DNA of 64,000 bases from Synchiropus splendidus (Eukaryota > Chordata > Actinopteri > Syngnathiformes > Callionymidae): NCBI RefSeq assembly GCF_027744825.2, contig NW_026527059.1:372001-436000 (forward strand), in the 5' to 3' direction. The translations under genes were made by a program, and so were the position numbers. The notes below the pieces were generated by a model. The model saw only the letters and a list, made by a program, of their open reading frames with translations, searched no databases and was not told the origin of the DNA. Shown here piece by piece: positions 20,302 through 34,200 of this stretch. Position 1 is the first letter of the stretch. Each line of letters starts with the position of its first letter.

Positions 20302-23121
20302 CTGAAGCGTCCCTGAAAAGTTATGGCACAATGCACAAAAACGCTTTTCAGCCTGAGATAAGGTGGGTTTCGGAACGCCAAACATAAAAGTGTTGATAAC
20401 TTTCGAAAAACACTTCAGAGAGCTTAGATTTGATGTGCAACTACTAGAAAGACCCTTTCTGCTATAGTGGGAGGTTAAAATTTCATGTTCTGAAGCTTTC
20501 CTGAAAAGTTATGGCACAATGCACAAAAACGCTTTTCAGCCTGAGATAAGGTGGGTTTCGGAACGCCAAACATAAAAGTGTTGATAACTTTTGAAAAACA
20601 CTTCAGACAGCTTAGATTTGATGTGCAACTACTAGAAAGACCCTTTCTGCTATAGTGGGAGGTTAAAATTTCATGTTCTGAAGCTTCCCTGAAAAGTTAT
20701 GGCACAATGCACAAAAACGCTTTTCAGCCTGAGATAAGGTGGGTTTCGGAACGCCAAACATAAAAGTGTTGATAACTTTGGAAAAACACTTCAGAGAGCT
20801 TAGATTTGATGTGCACCTACTAGAAAGACCCTTTCTGCTATAGTGGGAGGTTAAAATTTCATGTTCTGAAGCTTCCCTGAAAAGTTATGGCACAATGCGT
20901 AAAAACGCTTTTCAGCCTGAGATAAGGTGGGTTTCGGAACGCCAAACATAAAAGTGTTGATAACTTTGGAAAAACACTTCAGGCAGTTTAGATTTGATGT
21001 GCAACTACTAGAAAGACCCTTTCTGCTATAGTGGGAGGTTAAAATTTCATGTTCTGAAGCTTCCCTGAAAAGTTATGGCACAATGCGTAAAAACGCTTTT
21101 CAGCCTGAGATAAGGTGGGTTTCGGAACGCCAAACATAAAAGTGTTGATAACTTTGGAAAAACACTTCAGACAGTTTAGATTTGATGTGCAACTACTAGA
21201 AAGACCCTTTCTGCTATAGTGGGAGGTTAAAATTTCATGTTCTGAAGCTTTCCTGAAAAGTTATGGCACAATGCACAAAAACGCTTTTCAGCCTGAGATA
21301 AGGTGGGTTTCGGAACGCCAAACATAAAAGTGTTGATAACTTTTGAAAAACACTTCAGACAGCTTAGATTTGATGTGCAACTACTAGAAAGACCCTTTCT
21401 GCTATAGTGGGAGGTTAAAATTTCATGTTCTGAAGCTTCCCTGAAAAGTTATGGCACAATGCACAAAAACGCTTTTCAGCCTGAGATAAGGTGGGTTTCG
21501 GAACGCCAAACATAAAAGTGTTGATAACTTTGGAAAAACACTTCAGAGAGCTTAGATTTGATGTGCACCTACTAGAAAGACCCTTTCTGCTATAGTGGGA
21601 GGTTAAAATTTCATGTTCTGAAGCTTCCCTGAAAAGTTATGGCACAATGCGTAAAAACGCTTTTCAGCCTGAGATAAGGTGGGTTTCGGAACGCCAAACA
21701 TAAAAGTGTTGATAACTTTGGAAAAACACTTCAGGCAGTTTAGATTTGATGTGCAACTACTAGAAAGACCCTTTCTGCTATAGTGGGAGGTTAAAATTTC
21801 ATGTTCTGAAGCTTCCCTGAAAAGTTATGGCACAATGCACAAAAACGCTTTTCAGCCTGAGATAAGGTGGGTTTCGGAACGCCAAACATAAAAGTGTTGA
21901 TAACTTTGGAAAAACACTTCAGACAGTTTAGATTTGATGTGCAACTACTAGAAAGACACTTTCTGCTATAGTGGGAGGTTAAAATTTCATGTTCTGAAGC
22001 TTTCCTGAAAAGTTATGGCACAATGCACAAAAACGCTTTTCAGCCTGAGATAAGGTGGGTTTCGGAACGCCAAACATAAAAGTGTTGATAACTTTCGAAA
22101 AACACTTCAGAGAGCTTAGATTTGATGTGCACCTACTAGAAAGACCCTTTCTGCTATAGTGGGAGGTTAAAATTACATGTTCTGAAGCTTCCCTGAAAAG
22201 TTATGGCACAATGCGTAAAAACGCTTTTCAGCCTGAGATAAGGTGGGTTTCGGAACGCCAAACATAAAAGTGTTGATAACTTTGGAAAAACACTTCAGAC
22301 AGTTTAGATTTGATGTGCAACTACTAGAAAGACCCTTTCTGCTATAGTGGGAGGTTAAAATTTCATGTTCTGAAGCTTTCCTGAAAAGTTATGGCACAAT
22401 GCACAAAAACGCTTTTCAGCCTGAGATAAGGTGGGTTTCGGAACGCCAAACATAAAAGTGTTGATAACTTTCGAAAAACACTTCAGAGAGCTTAGATTTG
22501 ATGTGCACCTACTAGAAAGACCCTTTCTGCTATAGTGGGAGGTTAAAATTTCATGTTCTGAAGCTTCCCTGAAAAGTTATGGCACAATGCACAAAAACGC
22601 TTTTCAGCCTGAGATAAGGTGGGTTTCGGAACGCCAAACATAAAAGTGTTGATAACTTTTGAAAAACACTTCAGACAGCTTAGATTTGATGTGCAACTAC
22701 TAGAAAGACCCTTTCTGCTATAGTGGGAGGTTAAAATTTCATGTTCTGAAGCTTCCCTGAAAAGTTATGGCACAATGCACAAAAACGCTGTTCAGCCTGA
22801 GATAAGGTGGGTTTCGGAACGCCAAACATAAAAGTGTTGATAACTTTGGAAAAACACTTCAGACAGTTTAGATTTGATGTGCAACTACTAGAAAGACCCT
22901 TTCTACTATAGTGGGAGGTTAAAATTTCATGTTCTGAAGCTTCCCTGAAAAGTTATGGCACAATGCACAAAAACGCTTTTCAGCCTGAGATAAGGTGGGT
23001 TTCGGAACGCCAAACATAAAAGTGTTAATAACTTTGGAAAAACACTTCAGACAGTTTAGATTTGATGTGCAACTACTAGAAAGACCCTTTCTGCTATAGT
23101 GGGAGGTTAAAATTTCATGTT
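20302..23121 (+). repeat. Irregular 15-monomer unit (K D L F B D L F H a B a d I J)
   Basis: The dimer L-F appears twice (20,678 and 21,430) and D-L pairs replace the usual D-E, giving the longest unit in this part of the window. K at 20,302 has A139 instead of C139. From F at 21,618 on, the order and tags match those from 14,475 on at a 7,143-base offset. Confidence 0.78.
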
Positions 23122-25565
23122 CTGAAGCTTCCCTGAAAAGTTATGGCACAATGCACAAAAACGCTTTTCAGCCTGAGATAAGGTGGGTTTCGGAACGCCA
23201 AACATAAAAGTGTTGATAACTTTGGAAAAACACTTCAGAGAGCTTAGATTTGATGTGCACCTACTAGAAAGACCCTTTCTGCTATAGTGGGAGGTTAAAA
23301 TTTCATGTTCTGAAGCTTCCCTGAAAAGTTATGGCACAATGCGTAAAAACGCTTTTCAGCCTGAGATAAGGTGGGTTTCGGAACGCCAAACATAAAAGTG
23401 TTGATAACTTTGGAAAAACACTTCAGACAGTTTAGATTTGATGTGCAACTACTAGAAAGACCCTTTCTGCTATAGTGGGAGGTTAAAATTTCATGTTCTG
23501 AAGCTTTCCTGAAAAGTTATGGCACAATGCACAAAAACGCTTTTCAGCCTGAGATAAGGTGGGTTTCGGAACGCCAAACATAAAAGTGTTGATAACTTTT
23601 GAAAAACACTTCAGACAGCTTAGATTTGATGTGCAACTACTAGAAAGACCCTTTCTGCTATAGTGGGAGGTTAAAATTTCATGTTCTGAAGCTTCCCTGA
23701 AAAGTTATGGCACAATGCACAAAAACGCTTTTCAGCCTGAGATAAGGTGGGTTTCGGAACGCCAAACATAAAAGTGTTGATAACTTTCGAAAAACACTTC
23801 AGAGAGCTTAGATTTGATGTGCACCTACTAGAAAGACCCTTTCTGCTATAGTGGGAGGTTAAAATTTCATGTTCTGAAGCTTCCCTGAAAAGTTATGGCA
23901 CAATGCGTAAAAACGCTTTTCAGCCTGAGATAAGGTGGGTTTCGGAACGCCAAACATAAAAGTGTTGATAACTTTGGAAAAACACTTCAGACAGTTTAGA
24001 TTTGATGTGCAACTACTAGAAATACCCTTTCTGCTATAGTGGGAGGTTAAAATTTCATGTTCTGAAGCTTTCCTGAAAAGTTATGGCACAATGCACAAAA
24101 ACGCTTTTCAGCCTGAGATAAGGTGGGTTTCGGAACGCCAAACATAAAAGTGTTGATAACTTTTGAAAAACACTTCAGACAGCTTAGATTTGATGTGCAA
24201 CTACTAGAAAGACACTTTCCGCTATAGTGGGAGGTTAAAATTTCATGTTCTGAAGCTTCCCTGAAAAGTTATGGCACAATGCACAAAAACGCTTTTCAGC
24301 CTGAGATAAGTTGGGTTTCGGAACGCCAAACATAAAAGTGTTGATAACTTTCGAAAAACACTTCAGACAGCTTAGATTTGATGTGCACCTACTAGAAAGA
24401 CCCTTTCTGCTATAGTGGGAGGTTAAAATTTCATGTTCTGAAGCTTCCCTGAAAAGTTATGGCACAATGCGTAAAAACGCTTTTCAGCCTGAGATAAGGT
24501 GGGTTTCGGAACGCCAAACATAAAAGTGTTGATAACTTTGGAAAAACACTTCAGGCAGTTTAGATTTGATGTGCAACTACTAGAAAGACCCTTTCTGCTA
24601 TAGTGGGAGGTTAAAATTTCATGTTCTGAAGCTTCCCTGAAAAGTTATGGCACAATGCACAAAAACGCTTTTCAGCCTGAGATAAGGTGGGTTTCGGAAC
24701 GCCAAACATAAAAGTGTTGATAACTTTGGAAAAACACTTCAGACAGTTTAGATTTGATGTGCAACTACTAGAAAGACACTTTCTGCTATAGTGGGAGGTT
24801 AAAATTTCATGTTCTGAAGCTTTCCTGAAAAGTTATGGCACAATGCACAAAAACGCTTTTCAGCCTGAGATAAGGTGGGTTTCGGAACGCCAAACATAAA
24901 AGTGTTGATAACTTTCGAAAAACACTTCAGAGAGCTTAGATTTGATGTGCACCTACTAGAAAGACCCTTTCTGCTATAGTGGGAGGTTAAAATTTCATGT
25001 TCTGAAGCTTCCCTGAAAAGTTATGGCACAATGCACAAAAACGCTTTTCAGCCTGAGATAAGGTGGGTTTCGGAACGCCAAACATAAAAGTGTTGATAAC
25101 TTTGGAAAAACACTTCAGACAGCTTAGATTTGATGTGCAACTACTAGAAAGACCCTTTCTGCTATAGTGGGAGGTTAAAATTTCATGTTCTGAAGCTTCC
25201 CTGAAAAGTTATGGCACAATGCACAAAAACGCTTTTCAGCCTGAGATAAGGTGGGTTTCGGAACGCCAAACATAAAAGTGTTGATAACTTTGGAAAAACA
25301 CTTCAGACAGTTTAGATTTGATGTGCAACTACTAGAAAGACCCTTTCTGCTATAGTGGGAGGTTAAAATTTCATGTTCTGAAGCTTCCCTGAAAAGTTAT
25401 GGCACAATGCACAAAAACGCTTTTCAGCCTGAGATAAGGTGGGTTTCGGAACGCCAAACATAAAAGTGTTAATAACTTTGGAAAAACACTTCAGACAGTT
25501 TAGATTTGATGTGCAACTACTAGAAAGACCCTTTCTGCTATAGTGGGAGGTTAAAATTTCATGTT
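23122..25565 (+). repeat. 13-monomer unit (L B D A B D E F H a M I J)
   Basis: A J-closed version of the 12-mer L B D A B D E F H a M I, which also occurs at 3,385, 5,640, 15,979 and 34,966. B at 23,874 has GAAATACCC, D at 24,062 has TTCCGC and E at 24,250 has AAGTTGGG. Confidence 0.85.
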
Positions 25566-28500
25566 CTGAAGCTTCCCTGAAAAGTTATGGCACAATGCAC
25601 AAAAACGCTTTTCAGCCTGAGATAAGGTGGGTTTCGGAACGCCAAACATAAAAGTGTTGATAACTTTCGAAAAACACTTCAGAGAGCTTAGATTTGATGT
25701 GCACCTACTAGAAAGACCCTTTCTGCTATAGTGGGAGGTTAAAATTTCATGTTCTGAAGCTTCCCTGAAAAGTTATGGCACAATGCGTAAAAACGCTTTT
25801 CAGCCTGAGATAAGGTGGGTTTCGGAACGCCAAACATAAAAGTGTTGATAACTTTGGAAAAACACTTCAGACAGTTTAGATTTGATGTGCAACTACTAGA
25901 AAGACCCTTTCTGCTATAGTGGGAGGTTAAAATTTCATGTTCTGAAGCTTTCCTGAAAAGTTATGGCACAATGCACAAAAACGCTTTTCAGCCTGAGATA
26001 AGGTGGGTTTCGGAACGCCAAACATAAAAGTGTTGATAACTTTTGAAAAACACTTCAGACAGCTTAGATTTGATGTGCAACTACTAGAAAGACCCTTTCT
26101 GCTATAGTGGGAGGTTAAAATTTCATGTTCTGAAGCTTCCCTGAAAAGTTATGGCACAATGCACAAAAACGCTTTTCAGCCTGAGATAAGGTGGGTTTCG
26201 GAACGCCAAACATAAAAGTGTTGATAACTTTGGAAAAACACTTCAGACAGTTTAGATTTGATGTGCAACTACTAGAAAGACACTTTCTGCTATAGTGGGA
26301 GGTTAAAATTTCATGTTCTGAAGCTTTCCTGAAAAGTTATGGCACAATGCACAAAAACGCTTTTCAGCCTGAGATAAGGTGGGTTTCGGAACGCCAAACA
26401 TAAAAGTGTTGATAACTTTCGAAAAACACTTCAGAGAGCTTAGATTTGATGTGCACCTACTAGAAAGACCCTTTCTGCTATAGTGGGAGGTTAAAATTTC
26501 ATGTTCTGAAGCTTTCCTGAAAAGTTATGGCACAATGCACAAAAACGCTTTTCAGCCTGAGATAAGGTGGGTTTCGGAACGCCAAACATAAAAGTGTTGA
26601 TAACTTTTGAAAAACACTTCAGACAGCTTAGATTTGATGTGCAACTACTAGAAAGACCCTTTCTGCTATAGTGGGAGGTTAAAATTTCATGTTCTGAAGC
26701 TTCCCTGAAAAGTTATGGCACAATGCACAAAAACGCTTTTCAGCCTGAGATAAGGTGGGTTTCGGAACGCCAAACATAAAAGTGTTGATAACTTTGGAAA
26801 AACACTTCAGACAGTTTAGATTTGATGTGCAACTACTAGAAAGACCCTTTCTGCTATAGTGGGAGGTTAAAATTTCATGTTCTGAAGCTTCCCTGAAAAG
26901 TTATGGCACAATGCACAAAAACGCTTTTCAGCCTGAGATAAGGTGGGTTTCGGAACGCCAAACATAAAAGTGTTAATAACTTTGGAAAAACACTTCAGAC
27001 AGTTTAGATTTGATGTGCAACTACTAGAAAGACCCTTTCTGCTATAGTGGGAGGTTAAAATTTCATGTTCTGAAGCGTCCCTGAAAAGTTATGGCACAAT
27101 GCACAAAAACGCTTTTCAGCCTGAGATAAGGTGGGTTTCGGAACGCCAAACATAAAAGTGTTGATAACTTTCGAAAAACACTTCAGAGAGCTTAGATTTG
27201 ATGTGCACCTACTAGAAAGACCCTTTCTGCTATAGTGGGAGGTTAAAATTTCATGTTCTGAAGCTTCCCTGAAAAGTTATGGCACAATGCGTAAAAACGC
27301 TTTTCAGCCTGAGATAAGGTGGGTTTCGGAACGCCAAACATAAAAGTGTTGATAACTTTGGAAAAACACTTCAGACAGTTTAGATTTGATGTGCAACTAC
27401 TAGAAAGACCCTTTCTGCTATAGTGGGAGGTTAAAATTTCATGTTCTGAAGCTTTCCTGAAAAGTTATGGCACAATGCACAAAAACGCTTTTCAGCCTGA
27501 GATAAGGTGGATTTCGGAACGCCAAACATAAAAGTGTTGATAACTTTTGAAAAACACTTCAGACAGCTTAGATTTGATGTGCAACTACTAGAAAGACCCT
27601 TTCTGCTATAGTGGGAGGTTAAAATTTCATGTTCTGAAGCTTCCCTGAAAAGTTATGGCACAATGCACAAAAACGCTTTTCAGCCTGAGATAAGGTGGGT
27701 TTCGGAACGCCAAACATAAAAGTGTTGATAACTTTCGAAAAACACTTCAGACAGCTTAGATTTGATGTGCACCTACTAGAAAGACCCTTTCTGCTATAGT
27801 GGGAGGTTAAAATTTCATGTTCTGAAGCTTCCCTGAAAAGTTATGGCACAATGCGTAAAAACGCTTTTCAGCCTGAGATAAGGTGGGTTTCGGAACGCCA
27901 AACATAAAAGTGTTGATAACTTTGGAAAAACACTTCAGGCAGTTTAGATTTGATGTGCAACTACTAGAAAGACCCTTTCTGCTATAGTGGGAGGTTAAAA
28001 TTTCATGTTCTGAAGCTTCCCTGAAAAGTTATGGCACAATGCACAAAAACGCTTTTCAGCCTGAGATAAGGTGGGTTTCGGAACGCCAAACATAAAAGTG
28101 TTGATAACTTTGGAAAAACACTTCAGACAGTTTAGATTTGATGTGCAACTACTAGAAAGACACTTTCTGCTATAGTGGGAGGTTAAAATTTCATGTTCTG
28201 AAGCTTTCCTGAAAAGTTATGGCACAATGCACAAAAACGCTTTTCAGCCTGAGATAAGGTGGGTTTCGGAACGCCAAACATAAAAGTGTTGATAACTTTC
28301 GAAAAACACTTCAGAGAGCTTAGATTTGATGTGCACCTACTAGAAAGACCCTTTCTGCTATAGTGGGAGGTTAAAATTACATGTTCTGAAGCTTTCCTGA
28401 AAAGTTATGGCACAATGCGTAAAAACGCTTTTCAGCCTGAGATAAGGTGGGTTTCGGAACGCCAAACATATAAGTGTTGATAACTTTGGAAAAACACTTC

Positions 28501-31205
28501 AGACAGTTTAGATTTGATGTGCAACTACTAGAAAGACCCTTTCTGCTATAGTGGGAGGTTAAAATTTTATGTTCTGAAGCTTTCCTGAAAAGTTATGGCA
28601 CAATGCACAAAAACGCTTTTCAGCCTGAGATAAGGTGGGTTTCGGAACGCCAAACATAAAAGTGTTGATAACTTTCGAAAAACACTTCAGAGAGCTTAGA
28701 TTTGATGTGCACCTACTAGAAAGACCCTTTCTGCTATAGTGGGAGGTTAAAATTTCATGTTCTGAAGCTTCCCTGAAAAGTTATGGCACAATGCACAAAA
28801 ACGCTTTTCAGCCTGAGATAAGGTGGGTTTCGGAACGCCAAACATAAAAGTGTTGATAACTTTTGAAAAACACTTCAGACAGCTTAGATTTGATGTGCAA
28901 CTACTAGAAAGACCCTTTCTGCTATAGTGGGAGGTTAAAATTTCATGTTCTGAAGCTTCCCTGAAAAGTTATGGCACAATGCACAAAAACGCTGTTCAGC
29001 CTGAGATAAGGTGGGTTTCGGAACGCCAAACATAAAAGTGTTGATAACTTTGGAAAAACACTTCAGACAGTTTAGATTTGATGTGCAACTACTAGAAAGA
29101 CCCTTTCTACTATAGTGGGAGGTTAAAATTTCATGTTCTGAAGCTTCCCTGAAAAGTTATGGCACAATGCACAAAAACGCTTTTCAGCCTGAGATAAGGT
29201 GGGTTTCGGAACGCCAAACATAAAAGTGTTAATAACTTTGGAAAAACACTTCAGACAGTTTAGATTTGATGTGCAACTACTAGAAAGACCCTTTCTGCTA
29301 TAGTGGGAGGTTAAAATTTCATGTTCTGAAGCTTCCCTGAAAAGTTATGGCACAATGCACAAAAACGCTTTTCAGCCTGAGATAAGGTGGGTTTCGGAAC
29401 GCCAAACATAAAAGTGTTGATAACTTTGGAAAAACACTTCAGAGAGCTTAGATTTGATGTGCACCTACTAGAAAGACCCTTTCTGCTATAGTGGGAGGTT
29501 AAAATTTCATGTTCTGAAGCTTCCCTGAAAAGTTATGGCACAATGCGTAAAAACGCTTTTCAGCCTGAGATAAGGTGGGTTTCGGAACGCCAAACATAAA
29601 AGTGTTGATAACTTTGGAAAAACACTTCAGACAGTTTAGATTTGATGTGCAACTACTAGAAAGACCCTTTCTGCTATAGTGGGAGGTTAAAATTTCATGT
29701 TCTGAAGCTTTCCTGAAAAGTTATGGCACAATGCACAAAAACGCTTTTCAGCCTGAGATAAGGTGGGTTTCGGAACGCCAAACATAAAAGTGTTGATAAC
29801 TTTTGAAAAACACTTCAGACAGCTTAGATTTGATGTGCAACTACTAGAAAGACACTTTCCGCTATAGTGGGAGGTTAAAATTTCATGTTCTGAAGCTTCC
29901 CTGAAAAGTTATGGCACAATGCACAAAAACGCTTTTCAGCCTGAGATAAGTTGGGTTTCGGAACGCCAAACATAAAAGTGTTGATAACTTTCGAAAAACA
30001 CTTCAGACAGCTTAGATTTGATGTGCACCTACTAGAAAGACCCTTTCTGCTATAGTGGGAGGTTAAAATTTCATGTTCTGAAGCTTCCCTGAAAAGTTAT
30101 GGCACAATGCGTAAAAACGCTTTTCAGCCTGAGATAAGGTGGGTTTCGGAACGCCAAACATAAAAGTGTTGATAACTTTGGAAAAACACTTCAGGCAGTT
30201 TAGATTTGATGTGCAACTACTAGAAAGACCCTTTCTGCTATAGTGGGAGGTTAAAATTTCATGTTCTGAAGCTTCCCTGAAAAGTTATGGCACAATGCAC
30301 AAAAACGCTTTTCAGCCTGAGATAAGGTGGGTTTCGGAACGCCAAACATAAAAGTGTTGATAACTTTGGAAAAACACTTCAGACAGTTTAGATTTGATGT
30401 GCAACTACTAGAAAGACACTTTCTGCTATAGTGGGAGGTTAAAATTTCATGTTCTGAAGCTTTCCTGAAAAGTTATGGCACAATGCACAAAAACGCTTTT
30501 CAGCCTGAGATAAGGTGGGTTTCGGAACGCCAAACATAAAAGTGTTGATAACTTTCGAAAAACACTTCAGAGAGCTTAGATTTGATGTGCACCTACTAGA
30601 AAGACCCTTTCTGCTATAGTGGGAGGTTAAAATTTCATGTTCTGAAGCTTCCCTGAAAAGTTATGGCACAATGCACAAAAACGCTTTTCAGCCTGAGATA
30701 AGGTGGGTTTCGGAACGCCAAACATAAAAGTGTTGATAACTTTGGAAAAACACTTCAGACAGCTTAGATTTGATGTGCAACTACTAGAAAGACCCTTTCT
30801 GCTATAGTGGGAGGTTAAAATTTCATGTTCTGAAGCTTCCCTGAAAAGTTATGGCACAATGCACAAAAACGCTTTTCAGCCTGAGATAAGGTGGGTTTCG
30901 GAACGCCAAACATAAAAGTGTTGATAACTTTGGAAAAACACTTCAGACAGTTTAGATTTGATGTGCAACTACTAGAAAGACCCTTTCTGCTATAGTGGGA
31001 GGTTAAAATTTCATGTTCTGAAGCTTCCCTGAAAAGTTATGGCACAATGCACAAAAACGCTTTTCAGCCTGAGATAAGGTGGGTTTCGGAACGCCAAACA
31101 TAAAAGTGTTAATAACTTTGGAAAAACACTTCAGACAGTTTAGATTTGATGTGCAACTACTAGAAAGACCCTTTCTGCTATAGTGGGAGGTTAAAATTTC
31201 ATGTT
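25566..31205 (+). repeat. 30-monomer (5,640-bp) super-repeat, copy 1
   Basis: Class string A B D H a D I J; K B D E F H a b a d I J; L B D E F H a M I J. Tags include GGTGGATTTCGG (near 27,511), ACATATAAGTG (near 28,471), AAAATTTTATG (28,568) and CTGTTCAG (28,994). Each recurs exactly 5,640 bases later. In the last unit, D at 29,702 joins B straight to E, three monomers shorter than the matching place in copy 2. Confidence 0.9.
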
Positions 31206-34200
31206 CTGAAGCTTCCCTGAAAAGTTATGGCACAATGCACAAAAACGCTTTTCAGCCTGAGATAAGGTGGGTTTCGGAACGCCAAACATAAAAGTGTTGA
31301 TAACTTTCGAAAAACACTTCAGAGAGCTTAGATTTGATGTGCACCTACTAGAAAGACCCTTTCTGCTATAGTGGGAGGTTAAAATTTCATGTTCTGAAGC
31401 TTCCCTGAAAAGTTATGGCACAATGCGTAAAAACGCTTTTCAGCCTGAGATAAGGTGGGTTTCGGAACGCCAAACATAAAAGTGTTGATAACTTTGGAAA
31501 AACACTTCAGACAGTTTAGATTTGATGTGCAACTACTAGAAAGACCCTTTCTGCTATAGTGGGAGGTTAAAATTTCATGTTCTGAAGCTTTCCTGAAAAG
31601 TTATGGCACAATGCACAAAAACGCTTTTCAGCCTGAGATAAGGTGGGTTTCGGAACGCCAAACATAAAAGTGTTGATAACTTTTGAAAAACACTTCAGAC
31701 AGCTTAGATTTGATGTGCAACTACTAGAAAGACCCTTTCTGCTATAGTGGGAGGTTAAAATTTCATGTTCTGAAGCTTCCCTGAAAAGTTATGGCACAAT
31801 GCACAAAAACGCTTTTCAGCCTGAGATAAGGTGGGTTTCGGAACGCCAAACATAAAAGTGTTGATAACTTTGGAAAAACACTTCAGACAGTTTAGATTTG
31901 ATGTGCAACTACTAGAAAGACACTTTCTGCTATAGTGGGAGGTTAAAATTTCATGTTCTGAAGCTTTCCTGAAAAGTTATGGCACAATGCACAAAAACGC
32001 TTTTCAGCCTGAGATAAGGTGGGTTTCGGAACGCCAAACATAAAAGTGTTGATAACTTTCGAAAAACACTTCAGAGAGCTTAGATTTGATGTGCACCTAC
32101 TAGAAAGACCCTTTCTGCTATAGTGGGAGGTTAAAATTTCATGTTCTGAAGCTTTCCTGAAAAGTTATGGCACAATGCACAAAAACGCTTTTCAGCCTGA
32201 GATAAGGTGGGTTTCGGAACGCCAAACATAAAAGTGTTGATAACTTTTGAAAAACACTTCAGACAGCTTAGATTTGATGTGCAACTACTAGAAAGACCCT
32301 TTCTGCTATAGTGGGAGGTTAAAATTTCATGTTCTGAAGCTTCCCTGAAAAGTTATGGCACAATGCACAAAAACGCTTTTCAGCCTGAGATAAGGTGGGT
32401 TTCGGAACGCCAAACATAAAAGTGTTGATAACTTTGGAAAAACACTTCAGACAGTTTAGATTTGATGTGCAACTACTAGAAAGACCCTTTCTGCTATAGT
32501 GGGAGGTTAAAATTTCATGTTCTGAAGCTTCCCTGAAAAGTTATGGCACAATGCACAAAAACGCTTTTCAGCCTGAGATAAGGTGGGTTTCGGAACGCCA
32601 AACATAAAAGTGTTAATAACTTTGGAAAAACACTTCAGACAGTTTAGATTTGATGTGCAACTACTAGAAAGACCCTTTCTGCTATAGTGGGAGGTTAAAA
32701 TTTCATGTTCTGAAGCGTCCCTGAAAAGTTATGGCACAATGCACAAAAACGCTTTTCAGCCTGAGATAAGGTGGGTTTCGGAACGCCAAACATAAAAGTG
32801 TTGATAACTTTCGAAAAACACTTCAGAGAGCTTAGATTTGATGTGCACCTACTAGAAAGACCCTTTCTGCTATAGTGGGAGGTTAAAATTTCATGTTCTG
32901 AAGCTTCCCTGAAAAGTTATGGCACAATGCGTAAAAACGCTTTTCAGCCTGAGATAAGGTGGGTTTCGGAACGCCAAACATAAAAGTGTTGATAACTTTG
33001 GAAAAACACTTCAGACAGTTTAGATTTGATGTGCAACTACTAGAAAGACCCTTTCTGCTATAGTGGGAGGTTAAAATTTCATGTTCTGAAGCTTTCCTGA
33101 AAAGTTATGGCACAATGCACAAAAACGCTTTTCAGCCTGAGATAAGGTGGATTTCGGAACGCCAAACATAAAAGTGTTGATAACTTTTGAAAAACACTTC
33201 AGACAGCTTAGATTTGATGTGCAACTACTAGAAAGACCCTTTCTGCTATAGTGGGAGGTTAAAATTTCATGTTCTGAAGCTTCCCTGAAAAGTTATGGCA
33301 CAATGCACAAAAACGCTTTTCAGCCTGAGATAAGGTGGGTTTCGGAACGCCAAACATAAAAGTGTTGATAACTTTCGAAAAACACTTCAGACAGCTTAGA
33401 TTTGATGTGCACCTACTAGAAAGACCCTTTCTGCTATAGTGGGAGGTTAAAATTTCATGTTCTGAAGCTTCCCTGAAAAGTTATGGCACAATGCGTAAAA
33501 ACGCTTTTCAGCCTGAGATAAGGTGGGTTTCGGAACGCCAAACATAAAAGTGTTGATAACTTTGGAAAAACACTTCAGGCAGTTTAGATTTGATGTGCAA
33601 CTACTAGAAAGACCCTTTCTGCTATAGTGGGAGGTTAAAATTTCATGTTCTGAAGCTTCCCTGAAAAGTTATGGCACAATGCACAAAAACGCTTTTCAGC
33701 CTGAGATAAGGTGGGTTTCGGAACGCCAAACATAAAAGTGTTGATAACTTTGGAAAAACACTTCAGACAGTTTAGATTTGATGTGCAACTACTAGAAAGA
33801 CACTTTCTGCTATAGTGGGAGGTTAAAATTTCATGTTCTGAAGCTTTCCTGAAAAGTTATGGCACAATGCACAAAAACGCTTTTCAGCCTGAGATAAGGT
33901 GGGTTTCGGAACGCCAAACATAAAAGTGTTGATAACTTTCGAAAAACACTTCAGAGAGCTTAGATTTGATGTGCACCTACTAGAAAGACCCTTTCTGCTA
34001 TAGTGGGAGGTTAAAATTACATGTTCTGAAGCTTTCCTGAAAAGTTATGGCACAATGCGTAAAAACGCTTTTCAGCCTGAGATAAGGTGGGTTTCGGAAC
34101 GCCAAACATATAAGTGTTGATAACTTTGGAAAAACACTTCAGACAGTTTAGATTTGATGTGCAACTACTAGAAAGACCCTTTCTGCTATAGTGGGAGGTT

